From assembly GCF_002234405.1 (NCBI RefSeq), contig NZ_NMQT01000112.1:1-64000 (forward strand): DNA of 64,000 bases. Direction: 5' to 3'. A model generated the notes under the pieces. That model saw nothing but the letters and a program-made list of their open reading frames with translations, had not been told where the DNA came from and did not search any database. Positions within the stretch are counted from its first letter, which is position 1. The number at the start of each line of letters is the position of its first letter. A program made the translations under genes and the position numbers. The stretch comes from Amycolatopsis thailandensis. GTDB taxonomy: Bacteria > Actinomycetota > Actinomycetes > Mycobacteriales > Pseudonocardiaceae. This document shows, one piece after another, positions 42,501-52,572 of this stretch.

Positions 42501-42935
42501 GTGGACCATGCCGAGTACAGCAACCGACTTCGCCACGTCCTCGACGCGCATTCCGAGGACGTCATCGCCCGGCTGAGGGCGATCGTCAAGGCGATCGGCG
42601 GCACCGTCGAGAGTGTGCAGATCGAAGTGTTCCCCGACGCCGACGGCGAGGGGACTTTCGACGTGTGGGCCCGGTTCGACGGCCCGGATTCGTTCGTCCT
42701 CAACAAACCGATCGACGAACACCGTCACCTTTTCGGCGTCGTCCACCACGAAACGGGCTGGGATCCGGAAGTACCGCCCCTCCCGCGAGACCTCTCGGCG
42801 GACGTCGTCGTCGACACGGTCGCCGACTGGATCGAGGCGGTCTGGACGAGGGCATTCGACACGCAGCCCTCGGTTCCCGTGGAGGTGTCGTCACCCGAAG
42901 GTTATGGCACGACAACCCCGCGGCAGCTGGGCTGA
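42501..42935 (+). CDS. small soluble protein, possibly DUF6389
   Basis: 144 residues from the GTG at 42501 (TTG at 42492 is possible). The pattern HAEYSNRLRHVLDAHSEDVIAR, then VQIEVFPDADGEGTFDVWARF and FVLNKPIDEHRHLFGV, is one I associate with small actinobacterial proteins of unknown function such as DUF6389; that family name is from memory and uncertain. No signal peptide or membrane segment. It starts 10 bases after the exporter gene and may be cotranscribed. Its stop lies 11 bases from the stop of the convergent GntR gene. Confidence 0.6.
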   Translation: MDHAEYSNRLRHVLDAHSEDVIARLRAIVKAIGGTVESVQIEVFPDADGEGTFDVWARFDGPDSFVLNKPIDEHRHLFGVVHHETGWDPEVPPLPRDLSADVVVDTVADWIEAVWTRAFDTQPSVPVEVSSPEGYGTTTPRQLG

Positions 42936-42946
42936 CCCCCAGGGCG

Positions 42947-43618
42947 TCACCCGGCAGCCCAGATACCGCGGACATGGCCGATGTGGCGACGCATCAGATC
43001 CTCGGCGCCGTCGGCGTCCCGGGCTTCGATCAAGTCGACGAGTTCCGAGTGCTCGCGCGACGACGAAATCAGTTGCCCACGTTCGGCCAGCGCCTTCAGC
43101 CCGTAGATCCGCGATCGGGCACGCAGCGACCGGACGACTTCGACGAGGTGCTCGTTACCCGCCAGGTCGAGCAGCGCGAGGTGGAATTCCATGTCGACCG
43201 TGACGTGCCCGATGAGGTCGTTCGCGGCGGCGGCCCGCTCGATGCCGGTCGCGAGCTCGCGGAGCCGTCTCAACGCGTCCGCCCCGACGCCGGACTCGGC
43301 GATCCGGCGCACGGTGGGCACCTCGATCAGGGCACGCAGTTCGGTGAAGTTGTCGAGTTCGTGCTCGGTGGGTTCGGTGACGCGGAAACCCTTGTTGCGC
43401 ACGGTTTCCATGAGACCTTCCTTGACCAGGTCGAGCATCGCCTCCCGCACCGGCGTCGCGGACACGCCGAACCGCTCGGCCAAGGTGGGCGCGGAGTAGA
43501 CGACGCCGGGACGCATCCCGCCTGAGATGACGGCGCCGCGCAGGGTCTCGATGACCTCGTCGCGCAGGTTGCGACGACCACTGACCGGGGGAAGCCCCTT
43601 GAGCTCGTCCTCAGGCAT
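42947..43618 (-). CDS. GntR-family regulator with FCD domain
   Basis: 223 residues. Winged helix at residues 18-82 (LRDEVIETLRGAVISGGMRPG, LAERFGVSATPVREAMLDLVKEGL) and an all-helical FCD ligand domain (about 90-215: LDNFTELRALIEVPTVRRIAE, VDMEFHLALLDLAGNEHLVEV, SSREHSELVDLIEARDADGAEDLMRRHI) with the His residues that bind a metal in this subfamily. FCD regulators often sense sugar acids or amino/keto acids. It diverges from proline racemase with a 56-base gap and is the likely repressor of that operon. Confidence 0.9.
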   Translation of the reverse strand: MPEDELKGLPPVSGRRNLRDEVIETLRGAVISGGMRPGVVYSAPTLAERFGVSATPVREAMLDLVKEGLMETVRNKGFRVTEPTEHELDNFTELRALIEVPTVRRIAESGVGADALRRLRELATGIERAAAANDLIGHVTVDMEFHLALLDLAGNEHLVEVVRSLRARSRIYGLKALAERGQLISSSREHSELVDLIEARDADGAEDLMRRHIGHVRGIWAAG

Positions 43619-43638
43619 TCAAATCCCTCCACCGCGAC

Positions 43639-43652
43639 TGTACAATGTCACA
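43639..43652. promoter_or_regulatory. TGT-N8-ACA site between GntR and proline racemase genes
   Basis: TGTACAATGTCACA, a weak dyad in the only 56 bases separating the two divergent starts, is a candidate GntR operator. The symmetry is poor, so this is suggestive only. Confidence 0.3.
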
Positions 43653-43674
43653 TACTACTTCGCGGGAGGTCGGC

Positions 43675-44691
43675 ATGACGAGCGATGGGTACTTCGCGGT
43701 GGACTACCACTGCGGTGGCGAACCGTTCAGGATCGTCGCCGAGATCGCGGAGCCCGACGTGCCGACGGTCGCGGAAAAACGTGTCGCGGCCGCGGCCGAC
43801 CCCGAGATCGACGGGCTGCGCAGGCTGCTCTGTTCGGAGCCGCGCGGGCACGCGGACATGTACGGCGGCTTCCTCGTGGCGCCGGACGACCCCGGCGCCC
43901 ACTTCGGCGTGCTCTTCTGGCACAAGGACGGGTTCTCCGCCGCGTGCGGTCACGGCACGATGTGCCTCGGCACCTGGGCGGTACGGACCGGTCTGGTGCC
44001 CGCCGATCCCAGCGGAGTCACCGACGTGGTGATCGACGTTCCGTCCGGGAGGGTGACCGCACGGGTCGCCGCTGTCGGCGCCAAGGTGACCTCGGTCGAC
44101 TTCGTCAGCGTCGCCAGTTATCTCCTCCAAGACGACGTCGCCGTGAAGACGTCACGCGGCACCGTCCACTGCGTGATCGCGTTCGGCGGGGCGATGTACG
44201 CCCACGTCCTGGCCGCGGACTTCGGGCTCGCCGTCGACAAGGACTCGCTCCCCGAACTGATCGAGCTGGGACGCGAGATCAAGAATCAGCTCAACGAGAG
44301 CGCGTACGCCGAGCACCCGCACGATCCGAGACTCAGCGGGATCTACGGTGTGATCTTCTTCGACGAACTCGGCGTCGAGGAGAACGGGGACATCCGGCAG
44401 CGCAACGTGACCGTTTTCGCCGACGGTCAGGTGGACAGGTCGCCTTGCGGTTCGGGGACCGCTTCCCGCGTCGCGGCACTGCACGCGTCCGGGCGGCTGG
44501 CCGCCCACCACACGCTCGTCCACTCCTCGATCGTCGGTTCGACCTGGCACGCCCGGGCGGCGAGCACGGTCGAAGTCGCGGGGCGCGACGCGGTGATCCC
44601 CGTCGTGTCAGGGCGAGCGTTCCGTACCGGTTACCACCGGTTCGTCGTCGACCCCGACGACGATCTGGTCCCGGGTTTCGTACTGCGCTGA
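43675..44691 (+). CDS. proline racemase / 4-hydroxyproline epimerase family
   Basis: 338 residues with CGGGAGG before the ATG. Both catalytic cysteines are present: Cys91 in AACGHGTM and Cys258 in RSPCGSGTAS. This indicates a racemase or 2-epimerase rather than the dehydratase branch, in which the first Cys is replaced. The substrate would be proline, trans-4-hydroxyproline or a related imino acid; the sequence alone does not decide. It heads a three-gene operon with ornithine cyclodeaminase and the molybdoenzyme, under the divergent GntR. Confidence 0.9.
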   Translation: MTSDGYFAVDYHCGGEPFRIVAEIAEPDVPTVAEKRVAAAADPEIDGLRRLLCSEPRGHADMYGGFLVAPDDPGAHFGVLFWHKDGFSAACGHGTMCLGTWAVRTGLVPADPSGVTDVVIDVPSGRVTARVAAVGAKVTSVDFVSVASYLLQDDVAVKTSRGTVHCVIAFGGAMYAHVLAADFGLAVDKDSLPELIELGREIKNQLNESAYAEHPHDPRLSGIYGVIFFDELGVEENGDIRQRNVTVFADGQVDRSPCGSGTASRVAALHASGRLAAHHTLVHSSIVGSTWHARAASTVEVAGRDAVIPVVSGRAFRTGYHRFVVDPDDDLVPGFVLR

Positions 44692-44711
44692 CGAGAAAAC
44701 AGGAGGATTCG

Positions 44712-45644
44712 ATGGACGTCGTCACAGTCGGCCCGGAGGAGATCCGTTCCGCCGTCTCCATGTCCGCCGCGATCGACGCGGTGCGAACCGGGTTCCTCGC
44801 GCTGCGACGTGGCGAGTTCGAAATGCCGACCCGGACGGCGCTGCGTGACGGCGCGTTCCTCGTGATGTCGACGCATCACCGCCCGACAGCCTCGGCGATG
44901 ATCAAGACGTTGAGCCTCAACTTCACCGACCGCGTACCGGCCATCGTCGGGACCGTCGTCTGGAGCGAACTCGGCCACGGACGTCATCTCGTCGCCGACG
45001 CCGCCGAGGTGACCCGCATCCGGACCGGCGCGATCGTCGGTGTCGCGACCGACCTGCTCGCTCCGGCCGAGGCGAAGACCTGCACTCTCATCGGCGCCGG
45101 CGGGCAGGCGCCCGATCAGGTCCGCGCCGTGCACGCCGTACGGTCACTGATCGAACTCAGGGTCGTCGACCACAGCCTCGACCGTGCGGGCACGCTCGCC
45201 AAAGCCCTCGGCGCCGAATTGGGTATCGACACCGTCGTCGCGGTCGCCGACGCGGACGAGGCGGTCCGCGACGTGGACATCGTCTGCTGCGCGACCACGT
45301 CCACCACTCCGTTGTTCTCCGCCACGTCGCTCACCGAAAACGCCCACGTCAACGCCATCGGCGCCTTCCGGCCGACGATGCGGGAACTCCCCGACGAGCT
45401 ACTCGCCGAAGCGACCGTCGTGATCGACGAACGAGAGGCGATCCTCGAAGAGGCCGGGGAGATCATCCACGCGCTCGGGACCGGAGCCATCACCGAGGAC
45501 GATCTCGTCGAACTCGGGGACGCGCTGGCCGAAGGGGTGGCGAACCGGGCAGGCCGGACGGTCTTCAAGAGCGTCGGAGTCGCCATGCAGGACTGGGCGA
45601 TCGCCAGTCTGCTCGCTCAGACCTTTCTCGACCGGGTGCAGTGA
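44712..45644 (+). CDS. ornithine cyclodeaminase / delta-1-pyrroline-2-carboxylate reductase family
   Basis: 310 residues with an ideal AGGAGGATTCG ribosome site 20 bases after the racemase stop. The family core is seen in SAMIKTLSLNF (Lys near residue 63), ADAAEVTRIRTGAIVGVATDLLA and the NAD site LIGAGGQAPDQVRA. Members release ammonia from ornithine to make proline or reduce cyclic ketimines such as pyrroline-2-carboxylate. The racemase partner favours the imine reductase role: it would return imine made from D-proline or hydroxyproline to the L-amino acid. That choice is inference. Confidence 0.85.
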   Translation: MDVVTVGPEEIRSAVSMSAAIDAVRTGFLALRRGEFEMPTRTALRDGAFLVMSTHHRPTASAMIKTLSLNFTDRVPAIVGTVVWSELGHGRHLVADAAEVTRIRTGAIVGVATDLLAPAEAKTCTLIGAGGQAPDQVRAVHAVRSLIELRVVDHSLDRAGTLAKALGAELGIDTVVAVADADEAVRDVDIVCCATTSTTPLFSATSLTENAHVNAIGAFRPTMRELPDELLAEATVVIDEREAILEEAGEIIHALGTGAITEDDLVELGDALAEGVANRAGRTVFKSVGVAMQDWAIASLLAQTFLDRVQ

Positions 45645-45647
45645 GCC

Positions 45648-48600
45648 ATGGCCGACGTACGAGGCTACTGCACGCTGTGCCGCTCACGATGCGGAGCGAT
45701 CTACACCATCGAGAACGGGATGATGACGGGCGTTCGCCCCGATCCCGCCCACCCGACAGGCACCGCGATGTGTCCCAAGGGCCGCGCAGCACCCGAACTG
45801 GTCCACTCCCCCGAGCGGCTGACGCGGCCACTGCGGCGGACGACGCCGAAGTCGGCCTCCGATCCACAGTGGACGGAGATCGGCTGGGACGAGGCGATGG
45901 CCGAGATCGCCGACCGGCTGGGCACCATCCGGGCCGAAAGCGGCGCCGAGTCCGTCGCGTTCTCCGTGACCTCGCCGAGCGGGACGCCGATGTCCGACTC
46001 CATCGACTGGGTGGAGCGCTTCATCCGGCTGTTCGGCAGCCCGAACACGCTGTACAGCACCGAAATCTGCAACTGGCACAAGGACTTCGCCCACGCCTTC
46101 ACCTTCGGCGGGCCTCTCCCCGGCCCCGACTACGCGAGGACCGGCCTGGCGATCCTGTGGGGACACAATCCCGCGAAGTCGTGGCTCGCGCAGTCCGCCG
46201 CGCTGGCCGAGGCGAAGGCGCGCGGCGCACGTCTCGTCGTCGTCGATCCTCGCCGGTCCACCGGCGCGCTGCAGGCCGACCTCTGGCTCCGGATCCGGCC
46301 GGGTACGGACGACGCCCTCGCGCTCGGTGTCGCCCACCAGCTCTTGAACCGGCGAGGACACGACGAACAGTTCGTCCGGCGCTGGACCAACGGGCCGCTC
46401 CTGGTGCGCCGGGACACCGGCCGGTTCCTGCGGGCGTCGGACCTCGAACCGGATCTCGCGGGTTTCGTGGCATGGAACGCGACAACGGACGCGGCGGAGC
46501 CTGTCGACACGGCCGTCCTGTCGTCGAAGGCCGAGCAGTTCGCCCTGCACGGAATGAGGCGGATACCGACGCGCGGAGGGATCGTCGAGTGCGTTCCGGC
46601 TTTCGCGCTGTACGCGCGAGCGTGCGCCGACTGGCCGCTCGACCGGACGGCTTCCACCACGACGATCGAGGCCGCCTCCATCGCCTCGTTCGTCGAAGAA
46701 CTCCTTGCGGCGGAGAGTGTTTCCTACTCCGCGTGGACCGGGATCGGGCAGCACGCGAACGCCACACAGACCGAGCGGGCGATCGCGACGTTGTACGCCC
46801 TGACAGGCAGCTACGACGCCCCCGGCGGCAACGTCGTCCTGCCCAAACAGCCCGCGAATCCGGTGACGTCGCACGCCCAGCTCGACCCGCGGCAGCGCGC
46901 CAAAGCACTGGGGCTGGACAAGTTCCCCGTCGGGCCGCCGTCACAAGGGTGGATCAACGCCCGTGACTTCTGCCAGGCCGCGATCGACGGAGACCCGTAC
47001 CGTGTCCGGGCGCTGGTCTCCTTCGGAGGCAACCTTCTCCTGTCCCAGCCTGATCCACAGCGGACCGCGGAGGCGTTGCGCGCCCTTGATTTCTCGGTGC
47101 ACCTCGATCTCTTCGAGAACCCGACTTCCCGCTTCGCCGACCTTCTGTTGCCCGTCAACACTCCTTGGGAGCACGAAGCCTTCCGGGCGGGTTTCGAGAT
47201 CACGCCGTCGGCGCAGGAACGGGTCCAGCTCCGGCCGCGCATGATCGAGCCGGTCGGCGAGTCCCGGTCGGACACTGAGTTCGTCTTCGACCTCGCGGCC
47301 CGCCTCGGCATGACCGACGAATTCTTCGGCGGACGGATCGAAACCGGCTGGGACCACCAACTCGCTCCGCTGGAGCTCACCACGGAACGGCTCCGCGCCG
47401 AGCCGGGCGGCGTCGACGTCCCGCTACGGACCGGATACCGAAAGTACGCCGAAGAAACCGACGGCGGTGTCACCGGTTTCGCCACCCCGACCGGGCGCGT
47501 CGAGCTCTACTCCGAACGTCTCGCCGAGCACGGGCAGTCGCCGGTCCCGGTCGCCCGCACGCCGGAGGTGGACACGCGATACCCCCTGGTGCTGACCTGC
47601 GCCAAGAACGGCTACTTCTGCCACAGCCAGCACCGCGGGATCTCGTCGTTGCGGCGGCGCTTCCCGGAGCCGACCGTCGATCTCAGTCCCGAACTGGCGA
47701 GCGATCGCGGCATCGTCGACGGCCAATGGGTGGAGATCGCGACCCTGTCGGCGACGGTCACGATGCGCGCGCGAATCGACTCGGCGCTGCACCGGGACGT
47801 CGTCGTCGCCGAATACGGCTGGTGGCAACCGGCACCCGACCTCGCGTTGCCGGGTTCGGATCCGCTCGTCGACGGCGGCGCGAACTACAACCTGCTGATC
47901 GGCGACGACACCAGGGATCCGATCAGCGGCTCGGTCGCGCTCCGCTCGACAGCCTGCGACGTCCGGCCTGCCGGACCATCGCCGTGGACCGCCGAACGCG
48001 AGTTCATCGTGGAAAGTCGTGCTCTCGAAACGGACGACATCCTCACGCTGGGCCTGCGTCCGGTGGACGACGGCGGGCTGCCCGACTTCCGCCCCGGCCA
48101 GCACATCACCCTGGCCGCCGCCGACGAACCGCAGGTGACGCGCAGCTACTCGCTCACGGCCGCCGCCCGGGACACCGGCCGCACCGCCTACAGTGTCGCC
48201 GTCCGCCGGTTGCCGGACGGACAGTTCTCGCCCCTCGTCCATGAGCGTTTCCAGGCGGGGGCCCGGGTGCTGGTGTCACCGCCGTCCGGCTCGTTCGCCT
48301 TGCCATCCGGCCACCGGCAGCCGCTGGTGCTGATCGCCGCCGGCATCGGGATCACGCCGTTCCTCAGCCTCCTGGAGACGCTCGCGAGCGAGCCCGGAAC
48401 CGCGCCCGAAATCGTTCTCCACTACGGAAACCGGAACTCCGGTAGCCACGCCTTCCGCGAGCGGATCGACAGCCTGGCGAAGCGCCTTCGCACGGTGCAC
48501 GTCGTGAACCACTACAGCCGTCCTGCCCCGGGCGATACTTACGACGTCCAAGGGCGAGTGTCGGCCGACAGCGTCGAGGCTTCACTCATCGAGCGACGGG

Positions 48601-48995
48601 CGCGCTTCTACCTATGCGGCCCCGGCTCCATGATCGAGGAGATCACCTCCGGCCTCCTGGCCCGCCGCGTGCCCCGCGCGGACATCTTCACGGAGAAGTT
48701 CCACGCCGCACCGGCGCCGGTGACCATCGCTGACGACGCCACGGCGACCGTGCGGTTCGCCCGATCCGGTAGTGAAGCGACCTGGCGCAAGGCCGACGGG
48801 ACGCTCCTTCAGTTCGCGGAGAAAACCGGACTTTCCCTGCCCAGCGGCTGCCGCCTCGGCCAATGCGAGAGCTGCGCGGTGCCCGTGCTCGCCGGCACCA
48901 CCGCGCATCTCGTCACCCCACCGAACGGCCTCCCCGACGACCACTGCCTGACCTGCCAGTCGGTACCGACTTCCGATATCACGCTGGACGCTTAG
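45648..48995 (+). CDS. molybdopterin oxidoreductase fused to FAD/NAD reductase and 2Fe-2S ferredoxin domains
   Basis: 1115 residues starting 3 bases after the cyclodeaminase stop. Residues 1-60 hold a 4Fe-4S site (Cys8, 11, 15, 42: [13 protein letters not shown]). Up to about residue 750 is a DMSO-reductase-superfamily molybdopterin domain; [10 protein letters not shown] near 137-146 probably gives the Mo-ligating Cys, and [20 protein letters not shown] lies in the C-terminal cofactor-binding cap. Residues about 785-1010 form a ferredoxin-NAD reductase unit ([40 protein letters not shown]). Residues about 1030-1115 are a plant-type 2Fe-2S domain ([19 protein letters not shown]). The enzyme is therefore self-sufficient, taking electrons to or from NAD(P)H in one chain. 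No Tat signal, so cytosolic. Confidence 0.88.
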   Translation: MADVRGYCTLCRSRCGAIYTIENGMMTGVRPDPAHPTGTAMCPKGRAAPELVHSPERLTRPLRRTTPKSASDPQWTEIGWDEAMAEIADRLGTIRAESGAESVAFSVTSPSGTPMSDSIDWVERFIRLFGSPNTLYSTEICNWHKDFAHAFTFGGPLPGPDYARTGLAILWGHNPAKSWLAQSAALAEAKARGARLVVVDPRRSTGALQADLWLRIRPGTDDALALGVAHQLLNRRGHDEQFVRRWTNGPLLVRRDTGRFLRASDLEPDLAGFVAWNATTDAAEPVDTAVLSSKAEQFALHGMRRIPTRGGIVECVPAFALYARACADWPLDRTASTTTIEAASIASFVEELLAAESVSYSAWTGIGQHANATQTERAIATLYALTGSYDAPGGNVVLPKQPANPVTSHAQLDPRQRAKALGLDKFPVGPPSQGWINARDFCQAAIDGDPYRVRALVSFGGNLLLSQPDPQRTAEALRALDFSVHLDLFENPTSRFADLLLPVNTPWEHEAFRAGFEITPSAQERVQLRPRMIEPVGESRSDTEFVFDLAARLGMTDEFFGGRIETGWDHQLAPLELTTERLRAEPGGVDVPLRTGYRKYAEETDGGVTGFATPTGRVELYSERLAEHGQSPVPVARTPEVDTRYPLVLTCAKNGYFCHSQHRGISSLRRRFPEPTVDLSPELASDRGIVDGQWVEIATLSATVTMRARIDSALHRDVVVAEYGWWQPAPDLALPGSDPLVDGGANYNLLIGDDTRDPISGSVALRSTACDVRPAGPSPWTAEREFIVESRALETDDILTLGLRPVDDGGLPDFRPGQHITLAAADEPQVTRSYSLTAAARDTGRTAYSVAVRRLPDGQFSPLVHERFQAGARVLVSPPSGSFALPSGHRQPLVLIAAGIGITPFLSLLETLASEPGTAPEIVLHYGNRNSGSHAFRERIDSLAKRLRTVHVVNHYSRPAPGDTYDVQGRVSADSVEASLIERRARFYLCGPGSMIEEITSGLLARRVPRADIFTEKFHAAPAPVTIADDATATVRFARSGSEATWRKADGTLLQFAEKTGLSLPSGCRLGQCESCAVPVLAGTTAHLVTPPNGLPDDHCLTCQSVPTSDITLDA

Positions 48996-49899
48996 CGCCG
49001 AGGATGCCGCTGACGTAGAGCGTGTCGCCCAAGCGCATGCCGTCGTCCTCCAGGGCCGGAAGTCCGTTGACGGCGAACAGGTCCCGGATACTGGCCGTGG
49101 TCAGCGTCCAACCGCGTTCGGCCAGATACGGCGCGGCTTCGTTGCGTTCGCCGAAGTAGCGCAGCCGCGTCATGTCGGTGTCGAGACTCTGCTCGCGCCA
49201 CCGTTCGGAAATGCGGTTCAGACGTTCCTTCGTGCTGTCCTCCTCGCCCGGACGCGGGTTGGGCTTGCTTTCGGTGGCCACCCGGCTTCCCGGCGCGCTG
49301 AGTCCGGTGATGGTGTCCAGCAGGCTGTCCTGCCCCTCGGGCGGCAGGTAGCCCAGCAACCCTTCGGCGCTCCACGCCGTCTGCCGGGCCGGGTCGAAGC
49401 CGGCGGCACGCAGCGCGGCGGGCCAGTCGTCACGCAGATCGGCCGCGACCGCTTTCCGGGCGGCCGTCGGCTCGGCGCCCAATTCTGCCAGCGTGCGTGT
49501 CTTGAACTCGACGACCTGCGGCTGGTCGAGTTCGTACACCACGGTTCCGGTGGGCCAAGGAAGCCGGTACGCCCGGGAATCCAGCCCCGACGCCAGGATC
49601 ACGACCTGCGTGATTCCCGCGTTCGTCGCTTCGATGAAGTACTCGTCGTAGAACTTGGTACGGATCTTGGCGACGTCGATCCAGAGCTGCTCGACCAGCT
49701 CCCCGGCCGCGACTTCGCCTGCCGCCAGCCGGGTCAGGAGGTCGATGCCCACCGCCCGGACGAGCGGCTCGGCGAACGGGTCGTCGATGAGCGAGCGATC
49801 CTGGCGAGTCGCCATCGCCCTGGCCGCCGCGGCCATGGTGGCTGTCGCACCGACGCTGGACGCCAGGTCCCAGCTGTCTCCGTCTTGCCTCGTGGACAT
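48979..49899 (-). CDS. class I SAM-dependent methyltransferase (TIGR00027/LCMT-like)
   Basis: 306 residues from the ATG at 49899; a TTG at 49941 would add 14. The motifs are those of the mycobacterial-type methyltransferase family: [15 protein letters not shown] at the start, RTKFYDEYF, then [15 protein letters not shown] (SAM-binding loop, near 95-110), [12 protein letters not shown] and [17 protein letters not shown]. The substrate is unknown, and such genes are numerous in actinomycetes. Its last 17 bases overlap the end of the molybdoenzyme on the opposite strand. Confidence 0.85.
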   Translation of the reverse strand: MSTRQDGDSWDLASSVGATATMAAAARAMATRQDRSLIDDPFAEPLVRAVGIDLLTRLAAGEVAAGELVEQLWIDVAKIRTKFYDEYFIEATNAGITQVVILASGLDSRAYRLPWPTGTVVYELDQPQVVEFKTRTLAELGAEPTAARKAVAADLRDDWPAALRAAGFDPARQTAWSAEGLLGYLPPEGQDSLLDTITGLSAPGSRVATESKPNPRPGEEDSTKERLNRISERWREQSLDTDMTRLRYFGERNEAAPYLAERGWTLTTASIRDLFAVNGLPALEDDGMRLGDTLYVSGILGAKRPA

Positions 49900-50092
49900 C
49901 GTTTTCGGACCCGTCTTCGCGTTGGAGGAATTATTGGGCAATAAGCCAAATATGGCATGGTCGATCCTGCCGCGCAGGCCTTCTTCGCTGCCGAGGACAT
50001 AGTTCCGGACTGGACGGGACCAGGCGCGCCCCGAGTGTCCACAGGGGACGGCTGAGTGTCCGATTTATGGTCATATGGGGTTTTCCGCGTGA

Positions 50093-50140
50093 GGTCGTGA
50101 GTGATAATGAGGGTTAGAACCCTCTTTTTCACTCACGACC
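50093..50140. repeat. nested hairpin 1 (GGTCGTGAGTG outer arms)
   Basis: Outer arms GGTCGTGAGTG (50093-50103) and CACTCACGACC (50130-50140) pair perfectly; inside, GAGGGTT (50109-50115) and AACCCTC (50118-50124) also pair. This is the first of three nested hairpins within 290 bases. The non-coding stretch 49900-50397 otherwise shows no gene. Confidence 0.8.
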
Positions 50141-50211
50141 CCTTCGCAAGGCCATGCAAAGTGCCCAAAACGGGCGGTGTCTTTTGTGGACGGTCGAGAT
50201 CGTGACCGGCT

Positions 50212-50274
50212 CCGGGTCCGTGAAGGCCTCCTTCACTACCTTCAGGGTAGGCAAGGAGGCCTTCACGGACCCGG
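50212..50274. repeat. nested hairpin 2 (GTGAAGGCCTCC arms)
   Basis: Perfect 22-base arms at 50212-50233 and 50253-50274, core GTGAAGGCCTCCTT, with inner CTACC/GGTAG pairing in the loop. GTGAAGGCCTCC hairpins are scattered in Amycolatopsis-like genomes from what I recall; this cannot be tested here. Confidence 0.85.
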
Positions 50275-50321
50275 CGATGCCGCGCCGCACCGACAGCCAC
50301 CTCGACCCACCACACCCTGTC

Positions 50322-50378
50322 CAAGTACATGATGGCCCCCTTCCTTGCGCCTAGCGCAAGCAAGGGGGCCTTCATGTA
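50322..50378. repeat. nested hairpin 3 (AGTACATGA...GGCCCCCTT arms)
   Basis: Outer 19-base arms at 50322-50340 and 50360-50378 pair with one mismatch; inside, CTTGCGC and GCGCAAG pair perfectly across a 3-base loop CTA. It ends 20 bases before the stop of the aldehyde oxidoreductase large subunit, so it could also terminate that operon. Confidence 0.85.
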
Positions 50379-50397
50379 CTCCGGCCGGTACCCGACG

Positions 50398-52572
50398 CTA
50401 CGACTCGTCGAGCAGGTCCTCGATCTGGATGGGGATGTGCCGCACCCGGATGCCGGTGGCGTTGTGGACGGCGTTCGCGACGGCCGCCGCCATCCCGACG
50501 ATGCCGATCTCCCCCAGGCCCTTCGCGCCGACCGGGTTGTGCAACGTGTCCGGGTACTCCACGAAGTGGACGTCGACGTCGGGGATGTCCGCGTTCACCG
50601 GAATCAGGTAACTCGCGAAGTCACCGTTGGCGAATCGACCGTCGGCCTCGATTTCCAGCCCCTCGTGCAGCGCGGCCGAGACTCCCCAGATCATGCCTCC
50701 GACGATCTGGCTCCGCGCGGCCGTCGGATTGATGACCCGGCCCGCGTCGAACACGCCGAGCATGCGGGACACGCGGATCTCCCGCGTCCACTTGTGCACA
50801 CGGACTTCGCAGAACTGGGCGCCGAACGAGCTGAACGAATGCTTCGTCAGCTCTTCGCCGGGCGCCGACGAACCGGCCACGGAGAGCGACGGCAGGTTCA
50901 GCGCCCGCAGCAGCTCGCCGAACGTCATCGTCCGGCCCTCGGCGAACACCTTGCCGTCCGCGTAGGAGACGTCCATGCCCTCGAACGGCGCTCCCGGTGC
51001 GGATGCCAGCTTCAACAGATCGTCGATCGCTTTGGCGGCGGCGATCATGATGGCCGATCCCGCGCTCGCGGTCGCCGTCGAACCGCCCGACATGCCACCC
51101 GGCGGCAACGTCGAGTCACCGAGCCGCGGCACCACTCGATCCGGCGAGATGTCGAGGGATTCCCCGCCCACCAAGGAAAGTACGGTCAGCAGCCCTGTTC
51201 CAGGGTCCGCCCCGCTGGTCGCGACGACAGCCGTTTCGTCGGGCAGCAGGGTGACCCCGACCGTGGCCGGGAACCGCAGCGCGGGGAACATGGCGGTGGC
51301 CGTGCCGACGCCCACGAGCCAGTCCCCGTCGGTCTTTCCCTGCGGTGAGCGGTCCGCCCAGCCGAAGCGGTCGGCACCGATGCGGAAGCATTCGTCGAGA
51401 TGCTTGCTCGACCATTGCAGATCGTTGCCGGGCGGCGCGTTCGAGTTGTTCCGCTGACGCAGCTCGATCGGATCCATCTTCATCGCCACCGCGAGCTCGT
51501 CGATCGCGCTCTCCAGCGCGAAGGACCCGGGCGCCTCCCCCGGCGCCCGCATGAACGTCGTCGGAGGCACGTTGAGCGGCACGATCTTCTGGCTGATCGC
51601 CAGGTTCCGGGTCGCGTACCACTCGCGCGAAGTGCCGTGTGACGTCGGCTCGACGAACGACCGGTCCGCCGCCGTGCTGCACCAGGAGTCGTGACGCAGG
51701 GCGTTGAGCGTGCCATCGTGCTCCGCGCCGAGGGCGATCTTCTGCACCGTCGCGGCGCGGCCCGCCGTCGCGGTGAAGACCTGTTCCCGGCTGAGCGCGG
51801 CCTTCACCGGCCTGTCCAGGGCCCTCGCCGCCGCCGCGGCCAGGAACGCCGGCACGGACGTGCGGCCCTTGCCGCCGAACGCCCCGCCCACGAACGGGTT
51901 CACCGCGTGCACGTCGGCCGGGCTCACGTCCAGCGCCGCGGCCAGCTCCGCCGATTGGAGATCGGATGCCTGGTTTCCACTGTGGATCGTCAGGCCGTCG
52001 GGTCCCCACACCGCGACCGCGGAATGCGGTTCCATCGCGGCGTGGTTCTGGGTAGCGGTGGAGTACGTCGCCTCGACGACCACCGGGCTCGCGGCCAGCG
52101 CCTCCTCGATGGACTCGACCCCAGGGGCGAGCACGGCGAGCGAGGAAGGCCCACCCCGCGAGTCCGGCGCGTCCTCGGCCGTGGCGAGGCCGTCCTCCAG
52201 CGAAGTCAGCGCGGGCCTGGACCGATAGGAGACCTCGACCAGCATCGCCGCGTCACGTGCCTGCTCGTAGGTCGCGGCGACGACGAAGCCGATCGGCTGG
52301 CCGTAGTAGGCGACTTCCTTGTCCTGCAGAGGAACCCAGGTCTCGCCCATGAACGCCGTGGTCGGTGTGCGCAGCTCCAGGGGATCGAACGGCGAGTACA
52401 CGCCGAGCACGCCCGGAGCGCCCTTCGCCTCCGTGACGTCCATCGCCTCGATCTCGCCGTGCGCGATCGTACTGAGCACGACGTAGCCGTAGACCAATCC
52501 GGGGAAGGTGTGGTCCGCCCCGTAATCGGCCCGGCCGGTGACCTTCAGCGGCCCGTCCACCCGGCTGGTCAT
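50398..52572 (-). CDS. molybdenum-binding subunit of aldehyde oxidoreductase (PaoC/YagR-like)
   Basis: 724 residues from the ATG at 52572, which shares one base with the upstream stop (TGATG). Xanthine-oxidase-family signatures are present: VTGRADYGADH at the start, NPFVGGAFGGKG near 240, MRAPGEAPGSFALE near 345, and the catalytic Glu in GAKGLGEIGIVG near 690. The family oxidises aldehydes or N-heterocycles with a molybdopterin cytosine dinucleotide cofactor. It is the last gene of a three-subunit operon. A longer upstream frame is rejected because it overlaps the FAD subunit. Confidence 0.9.
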   Translation of the reverse strand: MTSRVDGPLKVTGRADYGADHTFPGLVYGYVVLSTIAHGEIEAMDVTEAKGAPGVLGVYSPFDPLELRTPTTAFMGETWVPLQDKEVAYYGQPIGFVVAATYEQARDAAMLVEVSYRSRPALTSLEDGLATAEDAPDSRGGPSSLAVLAPGVESIEEALAASPVVVEATYSTATQNHAAMEPHSAVAVWGPDGLTIHSGNQASDLQSAELAAALDVSPADVHAVNPFVGGAFGGKGRTSVPAFLAAAAARALDRPVKAALSREQVFTATAGRAATVQKIALGAEHDGTLNALRHDSWCSTAADRSFVEPTSHGTSREWYATRNLAISQKIVPLNVPPTTFMRAPGEAPGSFALESAIDELAVAMKMDPIELRQRNNSNAPPGNDLQWSSKHLDECFRIGADRFGWADRSPQGKTDGDWLVGVGTATAMFPALRFPATVGVTLLPDETAVVATSGADPGTGLLTVLSLVGGESLDISPDRVVPRLGDSTLPPGGMSGGSTATASAGSAIMIAAAKAIDDLLKLASAPGAPFEGMDVSYADGKVFAEGRTMTFGELLRALNLPSLSVAGSSAPGEELTKHSFSSFGAQFCEVRVHKWTREIRVSRMLGVFDAGRVINPTAARSQIVGGMIWGVSAALHEGLEIEADGRFANGDFASYLIPVNADIPDVDVHFVEYPDTLHNPVGAKGLGEIGIVGMAAAVANAVHNATGIRVRHIPIQIEDLLDES

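Noticed and set aside
43527-45644. 705-codon plus-strand frame through the racemase and cyclodeaminase genes
   Set aside because: Its first half is a shifted-frame Arg-rich shadow of the racemase; the frame only becomes coherent at the ATG of the cyclodeaminase at 44712.
46099-46944. Minus-strand frames opposite the molybdoenzyme
   Set aside because: Arg/Ser-rich shadows of a GC-rich gene with no domain or ribosome site.
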